Source: Nitrospira sp. (lineage in GTDB: Bacteria > Nitrospirota > Nitrospiria > Nitrospirales > Nitrospiraceae). From it: a stretch of 64,000 nucleotides of DNA. Positions within the stretch are counted from its first letter, which is position 1, and every line of letters starts with the position of its first letter. Below, piece after piece: positions 26,546 to 35,338 of the stretch. The notes beneath the pieces were generated by a model. It was not told where the DNA came from. It did not search any database and was given only the letters and a program-made list of their open reading frames with translations. The stretch is from NCBI GenBank assembly GCA_015709715.1, contig CP054184.1, positions 3,829,001 through 3,893,000 of the forward strand, in the 5' to 3' direction. A program made the position numbers and the translations under genes.

Positions 26546-27292
26546 ATGAGTTTACGGTCGAGGTTGTTCAACGTATATTGGACGATGCGCTCGGCCATTG
26601 CACCGACGCTTCGCTATTCACAATATTGGTACGAAGAAGCTTTAAAGCGACATGTGACCCCCTCGGTGGAATGGGTGGAGATTGGTTGCGGGCATTCCAT
26701 CCTTCCAAGTTGGCGCGCCAATGAAGAGCGGCATCTTGTGAAAACGTGTAAGGCAGTATTCGGCATCGACTACGATCTTCCGTCGCTGAAGGCACACCCC
26801 ACTATCAAGAAAAAGCTGCGCGGCGATGTCACCAAACTTCCATTTCGTAGTGAAGCGTTCGATTTGGTGACCGCGAACATGGTGGTCGAGCATCTGGATA
26901 ACCCGGATGAGCAGTTCAAGGAAATCGGTCGTATTCTCAAGCCGAAGGGGGTTTTTCTGTTTCATACGCCGAATGCGTATGGGTACGGCGTGATTCTTTC
27001 AAAGCTTGTTCCCGAATGGCTCAAAGGTAAGCTCATTTACCTGTTGGAAGGCCGGGCAGAGCACGATGTTTTTCCAACTCACTATAAAGCGAATACGGAG
27101 GCGCAGGTGAAGGCCTTGGCCAGCGCAAACGGCTTTGAGGTGTTGCAGCTCGATTTGATCGCGACGGATGCCATCTTTGCCATGCTTCCGCCGTTGGCGG
27201 CGCTGGAGTTGCTCTGGATTCGCCTGCTCATGACTCAACCGTTTCGGTCCCTTCGAACGAATATGATTGTGGCTCTGAGAAAAGCAGGGTGA
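26546..27292 (+). CDS. Class I SAM-dependent methyltransferase
   Basis: 248 residues. The SAM-binding motif I is VEIGCGHSILPSW. Motif II-like VFGIDYD follows, and then FDLVTANMVVEHLDNPDEQFKEIGRILKPKGVFLFHTPN, typical of UbiE/Methyltransf_11 enzymes in glycan clusters. The C-terminus is hydrophobic (AIFAMLPPLAALELLWIRLL), hinting at membrane contact. The likely target is a sugar hydroxyl or a lipid-linked sugar, which is inference from location. Confidence 0.82.
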   Translation: MSLRSRLFNVYWTMRSAIAPTLRYSQYWYEEALKRHVTPSVEWVEIGCGHSILPSWRANEERHLVKTCKAVFGIDYDLPSLKAHPTIKKKLRGDVTKLPFRSEAFDLVTANMVVEHLDNPDEQFKEIGRILKPKGVFLFHTPNAYGYGVILSKLVPEWLKGKLIYLLEGRAEHDVFPTHYKANTEAQVKALASANGFEVLQLDLIATDAIFAMLPPLAALELLWIRLLMTQPFRSLRTNMIVALRKAG

Positions 27293-27399
27293 CACTTACA
27301 AAGTATTATTCGAAGCTCCCCTTCGGATTCACAAGTCCGCAGCGGCGACCTTAAACAGCGCACTCACGAGGACGTTTGATCCTATCCGGTAAACAATCC

Positions 27400-28770
27400 A
27401 TGGCATTACCGCACAGTTTGCATCCAGATAGAACTCCATTCATGGCAAGAACTGCTCCTGGTCCATATCCTGCCGGGGGTCAGGTTGCGCAGGAATCCAA
27501 GATCGGGTTTTACCTTGTGATGCTTGCCATGTTGTTTGAGTTTGGGCGGCCGCAGGACTTTTTCCCTCCACTCAAAGTGATTCCATTTCCCACTTTGCTG
27601 GACACCTCCCTCGCTCTCGCAGTGTTCCTGTCCGGTAAGGCCAATTTCTCCAATCCACAGACTAAGCTCTGGTTGGCTCTACTTGGGTTTATGGCATTGT
27701 GGGTTCCGTTTGCGACAAACAACTATCGTGCCGCCATGCTGTTGAAGGACATGACCCTGTATTTCTTTTTTTATCTCGGCATCATCACCTTCATCAACAG
27801 TACCAGTCGCATGCACAAACTTATTTTCATGTGGTTGGGGGTGCATACGGTGCTTGCGATCAATGGGATGTTGCATCAGGGGCGTGGGGTGGGCGGGTGG
27901 TTAGGAGATGAAAACGATTTCGGCATGGAAATGAATGTGGCCGTCCCGGTGGCTTTCTTTATGTATCAGAGCGCAAGCAATGTGCGTGCCAAGGTTCTCT
28001 ACTTGGGGCTCTTAGGTTTGTTTGTAATGTCTGTGGTGGCCACATCCTCTCGTGGTGGATTTCTTGGACTATTGGCAGTTGGTTTGTTTTGTTGGTTTTA
28101 CTCTCCTAGAAAGGTCCTCTCCCTCGTCACCGGCATCTGTCTTGTTGGTCTCGTACTCGTCGCGGCTCCACAGGAGTATTGGGATAGGATGAGTACAATC
28201 ACGGAAGACAGTACTATGGAGTCCGGTACGGCGGGGCAACGAATGTTCACCTGGGGAATTGGCTGGGAAATGTTTTTGGCCAACCCCATATTTGGGGTTG
28301 GCCAAGCGAATTTTCCTTGGACAATTGGGGAGTATCTTGGGGGACGCACCTGGCAAACGAAGTCCTTAGCGGGTCGCCAAGCACACTCATTATACTTTAC
28401 TCTGTTGCCCGAACTAGGGCTTGTGGGGGTGCTCATATTCGGATCAATGGTTTGCCTCAATTACAGGGATACCAGGATTATGCGATTTATCCCCCTAGGG
28501 TCTCACGTAGCTTCTAAAAACTCAGAGCAACCCAAAGATGCCCATTTGATGTACGCTGTCGGCTTTGGAAACGCAATTTTGGGTAGTCTCATCGGGTACC
28601 TTGCGACGAGCACGTTCATATCAACCCTTTACTATCCAACTTTCTGGATTATGATGGCGCTTGCTGTCGCGCTCAAGAATACGACAATTGCATACGTGAA
28701 AAGTCAGCGTGTAGGGCAGAGTGAAGTGAGGCTTCGATCGGGTACACTCTCGAGGAGCCCTCTTCTGTAA
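27400..28770 (+). CDS. O-antigen ligase/polymerase-like polytopic membrane protein (Wzy_C family)
   Basis: About 456 residues; start uncertain (27376 TTG, 27400 ATG or 27442 ATG are in frame). Around ten hydrophobic segments are present. A large periplasmic loop region contains RMFTWGIGWEMFLANPIFGVGQANFPWTIGEY and QAHSLYFTLLPELGLVGVLIF, the Wzy_C (O-antigen ligase) signature with the conserved His. FEFGRPQDFFPPLKVIPFP near the N-terminus and DENDFGMEMNVAVPV recall exosortase-A-associated O-glycosylation ligases. It would polymerise or transfer a lipid-linked glycan on the periplasmic side. Confidence 0.82.
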   Translation: MALPHSLHPDRTPFMARTAPGPYPAGGQVAQESKIGFYLVMLAMLFEFGRPQDFFPPLKVIPFPTLLDTSLALAVFLSGKANFSNPQTKLWLALLGFMALWVPFATNNYRAAMLLKDMTLYFFFYLGIITFINSTSRMHKLIFMWLGVHTVLAINGMLHQGRGVGGWLGDENDFGMEMNVAVPVAFFMYQSASNVRAKVLYLGLLGLFVMSVVATSSRGGFLGLLAVGLFCWFYSPRKVLSLVTGICLVGLVLVAAPQEYWDRMSTITEDSTMESGTAGQRMFTWGIGWEMFLANPIFGVGQANFPWTIGEYLGGRTWQTKSLAGRQAHSLYFTLLPELGLVGVLIFGSMVCLNYRDTRIMRFIPLGSHVASKNSEQPKDAHLMYAVGFGNAILGSLIGYLATSTFISTLYYPTFWIMMALAVALKNTTIAYVKSQRVGQSEVRLRSGTLSRSPLL

Positions 28771-28831
28771 GATGATGTGAGGTTACACGGCAAGCAATCC
28801 CCACTCTTGCACGAAGTGCGACGGCCCCTCA

Positions 28832-30172
28832 ATGGTGGACGCAAGCATGGATACACATACGATGAAGGGTAGCTTGATTTTTGCTGCCACTGCCCTACTG
28901 ATCTTGCGAATTATGATTATTCTGTGGGGGGGGAATCATGATGCTCCAGGGGGTGACCAACTAGCATTTTACTCAGGCGCACAGCAGCTAACCCAATCGG
29001 CTAATGAATGGATACGTGGGGGAGGCGAGTTTGGCTATCGTGCTCCCATGTATTTTGTTTTTCTCGCAACTGTATTCAGTGTCTTCCCTAATTCAACATT
29101 TGTCACTGGCCAGATTGCAACGGCATGTATTGGAGTGGTGAACTGTATCTTGGTGTTTTTTCTCAATCGGAGAATTAACGGAACTGCGGGTGGTTGGATA
29201 GGATTCTGGGGGAGAGGGCTTATCCCATCGTTTGTTATTGCCGATACCTTCGTTATGAGCGAGCCGCTGTTTTCAACATTCTTATTGTGCATCCTGTTGA
29301 CCATTTCAATAAATCCCGATCGTGCTCATGAGAGTAAGGCGATCGTGCTCGGTGTTCTAGTAGCGTGCTGTATTCTAACTAGAGAAGTTGCGGTCGTGTA
29401 CCCTTTGGTATTTGGCGGCTATTTAGCTTTAGTATCGAAGACTAAAATGGAAGGGTTGCGCTGCTGTGCCCTCTTTGGATTGGCAATGATAATCATACTG
29501 AGCCCATGGATGTGGAGAAATACTATCGTATGGGGTAAGCCATTACCTCTGAGTTACACGTCAGGTGTGAATCTTCACATTGGTAATAATGCGCTAGCAA
29601 CGGGTAAATGGGGTCACCTGCAAGAAGAGGAGGTTGATGGCCTGGGATTTGGTACTCCTCAATCCGATGCTTGGCACAGAGAGGCTGCGTTGAATTACAT
29701 CATAGAGCGCCCATTTCGTTTCCTTGAGTTAGGATTCAAGAAGGTTGCGTGGCTTTTGTGGCCAAGATTCGAACGGGAAGAGATTAGAGAGCTTTATGAC
29801 TTTACTGCTCGGCAGGCTACTCTACTGAGCTTACTGTTGGGGGGATGCAGTGCTATCTTAATAACTTTAGGGGTTGTGGGTTTTGTCCTTTCCCGACCAG
29901 ATTGGTTCTGGTGCATTAGCCTGTCACTTATTTCTTATACAATTGTTGTGGCATTCATAGTGTATGGGGCGCCACGGTATCGGGATGCTATGGACTATCT
30001 TCTTCTAATATATGCAGTTAAGAGCATCGAACAGTTGCGGTTGTATGGCAAGGTAGGGAAAATAGATTGGCTAATATCAAAGAGAAAGGTTCTGATTCTT
30101 GGAGTTGTGCTCTCCTATCTTCTGATTAACTGGACGTGGATCGCTCTTGAGTTGAGCAATCAAAGCATCTGA
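28832..30172 (+). CDS. GT39/ArnT-like polytopic glycosyltransferase
   Basis: 446 residues with about nine hydrophobic segments. The first loop carries GGDQLAFYSGAQQL, where GT39/GT83 enzymes hold acidic catalytic residues. A later landmark is LSPWMWRNTIVWGKPLPLSYTSGVNLHIGNN. These enzymes move a sugar from a polyprenyl-phosphate donor on the periplasmic face. The gene is visibly more AT-rich than most neighbours (for example 29821-30120), hinting at separate acquisition. Eight consecutive G (28926-28933) encode part of the first membrane segment end. Confidence 0.75.
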   Translation: MVDASMDTHTMKGSLIFAATALLILRIMIILWGGNHDAPGGDQLAFYSGAQQLTQSANEWIRGGGEFGYRAPMYFVFLATVFSVFPNSTFVTGQIATACIGVVNCILVFFLNRRINGTAGGWIGFWGRGLIPSFVIADTFVMSEPLFSTFLLCILLTISINPDRAHESKAIVLGVLVACCILTREVAVVYPLVFGGYLALVSKTKMEGLRCCALFGLAMIIILSPWMWRNTIVWGKPLPLSYTSGVNLHIGNNALATGKWGHLQEEEVDGLGFGTPQSDAWHREAALNYIIERPFRFLELGFKKVAWLLWPRFEREEIRELYDFTARQATLLSLLLGGCSAILITLGVVGFVLSRPDWFWCISLSLISYTIVVAFIVYGAPRYRDAMDYLLLIYAVKSIEQLRLYGKVGKIDWLISKRKVLILGVVLSYLLINWTWIALELSNQSI

Positions 30173-30214
30173 CCTACGGCCTGCGGCGAGGGTTAATCCT
30201 TACTTCCCCATCCA

Positions 30215-31333
30215 ATGTTTAGGGTTCATCAGCGTAAGACCATTCTGTTCCTCTCGACGAGTAGTGGACCAGGTGGAGCAGAGCGGGTGATCAGCAGCCT
30301 CGCTGCTTCGCTTGACCCAAAGAGATACCGTGCCATCCTCTGCCTTTTCCGGCCAGGGTGGATTCAGGACCGAAGTGAAGCCCGAGGTGTGCGGACTCAG
30401 GTCATTCCGACGAAGGGAATGGCGGACTGGCGGTGGGCTCATCAATTCCGGCAGTTATTACAGGAGGAGCGGGTGGATCTCATCCATGCCCACGAGTTTG
30501 ACGCGAATGTGCAAGGTACATTTGTGGCTGCATTGATGGGAATTCCCCTGGTGGCCACGGTCCACGGCAAGAATTATTTCCATGAAAAGTTAAGACGTCG
30601 TCTGGCCTATCGCTGGGTGAGTCGGTATGCCACCATGGTAGCTGTTTCGGAGAATCTCAAATCATTCATCGTAGATCGAGTCGGTATTGCTCCCAATCGA
30701 ATCAAAGTGCTCTACAACGGGGTCGATGCCGTGCCACAGGTCCGACACGCTGACGTAACAGTCTGCAAGCAAGAGTTAGGCATGGCCGAGCAGGATCAGG
30801 TGGTTGGTGTGGTGGGGAATCTGTATCCGGTAAAAGGGCATCAATACTTGATCGATGCGATCCCAACGGTCTTGCAGGCCTGCCCGAGCACCTCGTTTGT
30901 GTTTGCGGGAAGAGGGCAGCTTGAGTCTGCACTGAAGGAGCGTGTGCGTCGACTGGGTTTGGAACCACGAGTTCATTTTCTCGGCCTTCGCCAAGATATC
31001 CCAAGAATTCTTGCCATGCTGAATGTCTTTGTGTTGCCCTCGTTATCAGAGGGGCTCTCGATGGCTATTCTCGAGGCTATGAGTGCAGGGAAACCTGTGG
31101 TCGCTACGGATGTAGGCGGTAACCCTGAATTAGTGCAGGATGGAGAGACAGGATTTCTTGTTCCGCCGCATAATAGTCAGGCACTGGCGTCTAAACTAAT
31201 TACAGTCCTCACAGACAATACCTTGGCTGCTCAGTTCTCTGCGAGAGGTAAGCTCCGGGCAGATGGAGCGTTTAGCCTCGCCACGATGGTACAGAGGTAC
31301 GAGGCGCTCTACGAGACATGCCTGTACCATTAA
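30215..31333 (+). CDS. Glycosyltransferase family 4
   Basis: 372 residues. ILFLSTSSGPGGAERVISSLAASL is the GT4 N-terminal loop. VGVVGNLYPVKGHQYLIDAIP, FVFAGRGQLE and the E-x7-E block SEGLSMAILEAMSAGKPVVATDVGG are intact. The start ATG overlaps nothing. The end overlaps the next gene by 16 bases in another frame, indicating coupling. Sequence resemblance to the following gene suggests a tandem pair. Confidence 0.88.
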   Translation: MFRVHQRKTILFLSTSSGPGGAERVISSLAASLDPKRYRAILCLFRPGWIQDRSEARGVRTQVIPTKGMADWRWAHQFRQLLQEERVDLIHAHEFDANVQGTFVAALMGIPLVATVHGKNYFHEKLRRRLAYRWVSRYATMVAVSENLKSFIVDRVGIAPNRIKVLYNGVDAVPQVRHADVTVCKQELGMAEQDQVVGVVGNLYPVKGHQYLIDAIPTVLQACPSTSFVFAGRGQLESALKERVRRLGLEPRVHFLGLRQDIPRILAMLNVFVLPSLSEGLSMAILEAMSAGKPVVATDVGGNPELVQDGETGFLVPPHNSQALASKLITVLTDNTLAAQFSARGKLRADGAFSLATMVQRYEALYETCLYH

Positions 31334-32472
31334 AAGTCTGTCATGTGGCAATGGGAGATCTGTGGGCTGGGGCAGAAGCCCAGCTTGTTTCTTTTCTAAA
31401 GGAGGCCATTCGTGTTGACGGAATCGAGTGGTCTGTGGTGCTTTTCAATGAAGGGCGGCTGGCAGATGAGCTGCGAAAGCTTTCCATACCTCCCATCGTA
31501 ATATCAGAAACAAAACATAATGTGTTAAGCATCGCAGGGCGACTTGCACGAGCGTTCCGTACAATCCGTCCGGACATTGTGCATACTCACAAGTACAAGG
31601 ATTCAATTTTGGCGTCGCTTGTGGCACGGGGTTTGGGGGTCCCAGCCGTCGTCAGAGTCGTTCACGGTCTGCCGGAACCTTTCCATGGACTAAAAAATGT
31701 AAAGATGGCCGGCTACGTGCTAGCCGATCGATGTGTAACCAGCTTGTGCACCCAAAAAGTTATTGCCGTCTCACGTGACATCTACGCAAATCTGGTTCAA
31801 TCGCATGGGCCAGATAAGGTCGCGCAAATCCATAATGGGGTCGATCTTGAAACGGTACGAGTAACGATTCCCAGGGCGCACATGCTGCAAAGGTGGCACT
31901 GCAATGATCAAACTATGGTAATTGGAGCAGTTGGTCGCCTTGTCCCGGTGAAGGGGCACGGTGTCCTGCTGGAAGCATTTAAGTTACTCCGTGGTTTCCT
32001 TCCGAATGCAAAATTATTCTTGGTTGGAGATGGTCTTCTGCTCGGTCAGCTTCAGGCTGAGGCCCGGCGCCTGGAAGTGGAACATGCAGTAATCTTTACT
32101 GGCCATCAGGAGCAAGTCGCGAACTTCATCAACATGATGGACGTTTTTGTCTTGCCTTCGCTCCACGAAGGTATTCCAATGGTTTTATTGGAAGCGTTGG
32201 CACTCGGCCGTCCGGTCATTGCAAGTCGAGTTGGGGGTATCCCAGAAGTTATCACGCATCGTGAGAATGGTTTATTGGTCGAGCCAGGCGATCCATGGAG
32301 CTTGGCTGATGCGGTTTCCGAATTGCATCGAGACCAAACCCTTGCCGGTAGGATCGGCAGAACCGGGCGTAGTACTGTAGAGTCTGAATTTACGGCAAAC
32401 CGCATGGTTTCGAAAACGCTCAGCTTGTACCAAAGCCTTCTTGGAAAAGGAAGAATTCCTACAATTTACTAG
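31318..32472 (+). CDS. Glycosyltransferase family 4
   Basis: 384 residues. VCHVAMGDLWAGAEAQLVSFL, then MVIGAVGRLVPVKGHGVLLEAF, LFLVGDGLLLGQL and HEGIPMVLLEALALGRPVIASRVGG give all GT4 donor-domain landmarks including E-x7-E. It starts inside the 3' end of the preceding GT4 gene. The shared VFVLPSL-EG- motif and layout suggest the two are paralogues that add successive or alternative sugars. Confidence 0.88.
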   Translation: MPVPLKVCHVAMGDLWAGAEAQLVSFLKEAIRVDGIEWSVVLFNEGRLADELRKLSIPPIVISETKHNVLSIAGRLARAFRTIRPDIVHTHKYKDSILASLVARGLGVPAVVRVVHGLPEPFHGLKNVKMAGYVLADRCVTSLCTQKVIAVSRDIYANLVQSHGPDKVAQIHNGVDLETVRVTIPRAHMLQRWHCNDQTMVIGAVGRLVPVKGHGVLLEAFKLLRGFLPNAKLFLVGDGLLLGQLQAEARRLEVEHAVIFTGHQEQVANFINMMDVFVLPSLHEGIPMVLLEALALGRPVIASRVGGIPEVITHRENGLLVEPGDPWSLADAVSELHRDQTLAGRIGRTGRSTVESEFTANRMVSKTLSLYQSLLGKGRIPTIY

Positions 32473-32481
32473 TTGAATCTC

Positions 32482-33699
32482 ATGACTAACATTTTGGGAA
32501 TTATATGTTCACTAGTTCTGCTCCTTATTACCGCTATTTCCTGCTACCAGCTTGTGCATGCTGCTCTGGCCATTTTCGTCAGCAAAGCGAGATCAGGTTC
32601 ATCCAGAACACGTACCACTCGGTTCTTAATTCTTATCCCGGCGCACAATGAAGAAGACGGTTTGCCGTACACGTTGAAAAGCCTTGCCGAGTTGCACTAT
32701 CCAAAGCATCTCGCTCAGACCGTTGTGATTGCTGATAGATGTGCAGATGCAACTGCAAGTGTTGCTCGGGAGGGTGGAGCGCTCTGTTTGGAAAGGTCAG
32801 AGGGGCAAGGTGGGAAAGGCTCGGCGATGTCATGGGCCATGCAGCAATTGAAAAATGCCTCAATCGAGTTTGACGCGCTTGTGATCATTGATGCGGACTG
32901 TCTAGCTGATGCCCATCTACTGGAGGCATTTGATGATGCCTTGGTTGCGGGGCATGCCGTCCAGCAGGGGTATAACTATCTCTCGAATCCATGGGAAAGT
33001 CCGTTCACGCGAGTTATTGCCGTGACCAGTGTACTACGTAACTTCCTGTTCTATGGCGGGAAGGAAGCTTTTGGTGGCTCAGCGATGCTGAGTGGTACCG
33101 GAATGTGTCTCGGCCGGGAGGTTGTCGACCGCTATGGGTGGTCGGCATTTTCAGTAGCCGAAGATTGGGAGTTTTCGGTTTCGTTGCTGTTAAGCAATGT
33201 TCGAATCCATTTCAATCCGCTAGCCCGAGTGTTTGCCAAAGAGTCCAAAGGACTTAAGCAGGCTGCACATCAGCGGCTTCGATGGGCAACCGGAAAATAT
33301 GCAGTCATGACAAATGGAGCACGACGGCTGTTCTTGCGAGGGCTCGCTGAACGTAGGATAGAGCTGGTTGATGGTGCACTTACTTTGGTTTGTCCAAATT
33401 ATTCAAGTCAGGCTTCGATGGCCTTGTTTGCGGTCGGCTGCAGTCTGCTTGTCCACCATGAGCCGGCATGGAGTTTTTTGCTTCTATGGTCTGTCGGGGT
33501 GTTCGTCTCTCTTGCAGCGTATTTTGCGTTGGGAATCATGTATACGCAGTCGCCACTAAAAACTCTCGCGGGAATTCCATATATTGCAATATTTCTACCA
33601 TGGCGCTTAGCGATCGAGATCCTGGGCTTTCTAGGGTTTGGGCGAAAAGGCTGGGGAAGGACATTTCGAGACACCGCCACCCGCCGTCATAAGACTTAG
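32482..33699 (+). CDS. Membrane glycosyltransferase family 2 (polysaccharide-synthase type)
   Basis: About 405 residues from ATG; TTG at 32473 would abut the previous stop. An N-terminal membrane segment (IICSLVLLLITAISCYQLVHAALAIFV) precedes the GT-A domain: FLILIPAHNEEDGLPYTL, VVIADRCADAT, LVIIDADC (DxD), VAEDWEFSVSLL (ED) and QRLRWATGK (QxxRW). C-terminal helices follow. The full D, DxD, ED, QxxRW set marks a processive-type inverting synthase or a polyprenyl-phosphate sugar transferase, more complete than the GT2 at 21.8 kb. Confidence 0.86.
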   Translation: MTNILGIICSLVLLLITAISCYQLVHAALAIFVSKARSGSSRTRTTRFLILIPAHNEEDGLPYTLKSLAELHYPKHLAQTVVIADRCADATASVAREGGALCLERSEGQGGKGSAMSWAMQQLKNASIEFDALVIIDADCLADAHLLEAFDDALVAGHAVQQGYNYLSNPWESPFTRVIAVTSVLRNFLFYGGKEAFGGSAMLSGTGMCLGREVVDRYGWSAFSVAEDWEFSVSLLLSNVRIHFNPLARVFAKESKGLKQAAHQRLRWATGKYAVMTNGARRLFLRGLAERRIELVDGALTLVCPNYSSQASMALFAVGCSLLVHHEPAWSFLLLWSVGVFVSLAAYFALGIMYTQSPLKTLAGIPYIAIFLPWRLAIEILGFLGFGRKGWGRTFRDTATRRHKT

Positions 33700-33734
33700 T
33701 CGAGCTGTTACAGAATTTGCTTCGGAAATGTTAG

Positions 33735-34730
33735 ATGTCTAGTCTCACTTCCATCAGAATGCTCTCAAATTTGCGCCGCTTAGATGGGATCAAAACCGAT
33801 CACTTCTGTGTAGTAAGTCAATATGCAGGCGATCAAGAAACGTTGGTTGGTGGTCTGCGTCTGTTCTTCTCTGCCATAGGGAAAGACGTCGTCGTGCTGA
33901 CCGGTGGAACTTGGAGAGTTATTGGCATTTGCGTAATGAAGTCAATTTTACCATTCATGCCCTGTAAGGTCGTGGCAGTTGATTTCATATTGTCACGCCC
34001 TCATGGCTGGAAGCAGATCATTCTTGCTCGGCTCAAGCGGGTATTCCTGAGAAAGGTCGATCGATTCATTCTCCACTTTAAAGATACGCGTGCCTATGAG
34101 GAAATCTATGGAATCCCTCCCGCCAAGTGTGAATTCATACCATTCAAGGTCAATTATTGGGAAACGATGTCATCCGATGATCGATCGTCGGCGATGGAGG
34201 AGTATGTTTTTACCGCCGGGCGAAGCTATCGAGATTTTCCAACCTTTATCGAGGCGATGAGGAGAGTTGACCATCCTGGACTTCTCCTTTTCGAAGAAGC
34301 AGCGCTCCTAAAGAGGTCGGCCACCGACGTGGATCTTGCAAATCTGCCTGCCAATCTGGCTGTGACAAAGAATGAGGGAGAGCAGAGTTGGGTGCGGTAC
34401 ATCCGGCGAGCCAAAATTGTGGTGGTACCGTTGCTGCCCAGCACGATGTATGCTCCTGGGCTCAGCCTGTACCTTATGGCAATGGCGATGAATAAGTGCG
34501 TCATCGTTACAGAGGGGCTGGCTACCAGAGGGATGCTCACTGACGAAGCGGTGATTGTGGTGCCAAAGGATCCGGAGGCCCTGGCTGTGGCAATCCGTCG
34601 AGTATGGCAGGACGATGAATTGCGCAGAAAGACGGCTGAGGCTGGGAGGCGATACGCTGAAAAATGCGGCGGAGAGTCTCGACTACTTGAGGATATTGTG
34701 AAAGTGGCTGCCGAGTGTGCGCTCTCTTGA
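33735..34730 (+). CDS. Glycosyltransferase-like protein (divergent GT4/GT-B)
   Basis: 331 residues. The C-terminal half has EEYVFTAGRSYRDFPTFIEAM, IRRAKIVVVPLLPSTMYAPGLSLYLMAMAMNKCVIVTEG and VIVVPKDPEALAVAIRRVWQD. Together these match the GT-B donor domain, with the acidic E-x7-E motif degenerate. The N-terminal half is short and not clearly assignable. It probably transfers a sugar in the same pathway, but loss of the usual Glu leaves activity uncertain. Confidence 0.65.
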   Translation: MSSLTSIRMLSNLRRLDGIKTDHFCVVSQYAGDQETLVGGLRLFFSAIGKDVVVLTGGTWRVIGICVMKSILPFMPCKVVAVDFILSRPHGWKQIILARLKRVFLRKVDRFILHFKDTRAYEEIYGIPPAKCEFIPFKVNYWETMSSDDRSSAMEEYVFTAGRSYRDFPTFIEAMRRVDHPGLLLFEEAALLKRSATDVDLANLPANLAVTKNEGEQSWVRYIRRAKIVVVPLLPSTMYAPGLSLYLMAMAMNKCVIVTEGLATRGMLTDEAVIVVPKDPEALAVAIRRVWQDDELRRKTAEAGRRYAEKCGGESRLLEDIVKVAAECALS

Positions 34731-34785
34731 GTTCCCGCCAAGGACCATCTTTCAATTCGTGTAATTTCGGTAAGGGATTCGCCTT

Positions 34786-35304
34786 ATGAGTCAGCTTAAG
34801 TTACATCTGGGGTGTGGAAAATCTGCGCTTCCTGGGCATATGGGAGTTGATATTAGCCCTCAGCCTGGTGTGAGTGTAGTTTGTGACTTATCCAGCCGGC
34901 CGTGGCCATTCGAGGATTCCAGCGTTGAGCGGTGTGTCTTGTTCAACCTCTTAGAGCATCTTCCTGATACCATTTTGGTCATGGAAGAACTCTGGCGTGT
35001 GACTAAGCCGGGCGGCATCGTGCATATTCAGGTTCCGTATTACAATTCTGCAGGCGCATTCCAGGATCCCACACACGTGAAGTTCTTCACTGAGCGAACG
35101 TTTGAGTATTTTACGGTAGATGGCGCGACCGAGCTAAGTCATTACAACTATTACTCGCGTGCTCGGTTTGAAATCGAACGGCTTGATTTTTACCAACGCT
35201 CTTTTTTGAAACGGCTGCCAAAGCGAATCCAGATTTTCTTAGGACATCACTTGGCCACGATACAAGCGCTGGATGTGGTGTTGAAGACGGTCAAAGCTTT
35301 GTGA
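34786..35304 (+). CDS. Small class I SAM-dependent methyltransferase
   Basis: 172 residues. LKLHLGCGKSALPGHMGVDI is SAM motif I plus the acidic residue after strand 2. SVERCVLFNLLEHLPDTILVMEELWRVTKPGGIVHIQVPYY completes the fold. Such short methyltransferases are frequent at the ends of glycan clusters. AAGGGA lies upstream of the ATG. The stop codon falls within the loop of a perfect 13-base inverted repeat (35286-35319). This is the last plus-strand gene of the co-directional block. Confidence 0.82.
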   Translation: MSQLKLHLGCGKSALPGHMGVDISPQPGVSVVCDLSSRPWPFEDSSVERCVLFNLLEHLPDTILVMEELWRVTKPGGIVHIQVPYYNSAGAFQDPTHVKFFTERTFEYFTVDGATELSHYNYYSRARFEIERLDFYQRSFLKRLPKRIQIFLGHHLATIQALDVVLKTVKAL

Positions 35305-35319
35305 GCAGCTTTGACCGTC
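35286..35319. terminator. Perfect inverted repeat between convergent genes, possible bidirectional terminator
   Basis: The arms GACGGTCAAAGCT (35286-35298) and AGCTTTGACCGTC (35307-35319) are perfect reverse complements with an 8-base loop that contains the methyltransferase stop codon. The two genes converge here with only 34 bases between them. There is no T-tract on either side, so classical intrinsic termination is not assured. A transcription-blocking or mRNA-end-protecting hairpin is inference. Confidence 0.6.
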
Positions 35320-35338
35320 AAGAGAGCAGCAGTGGATA

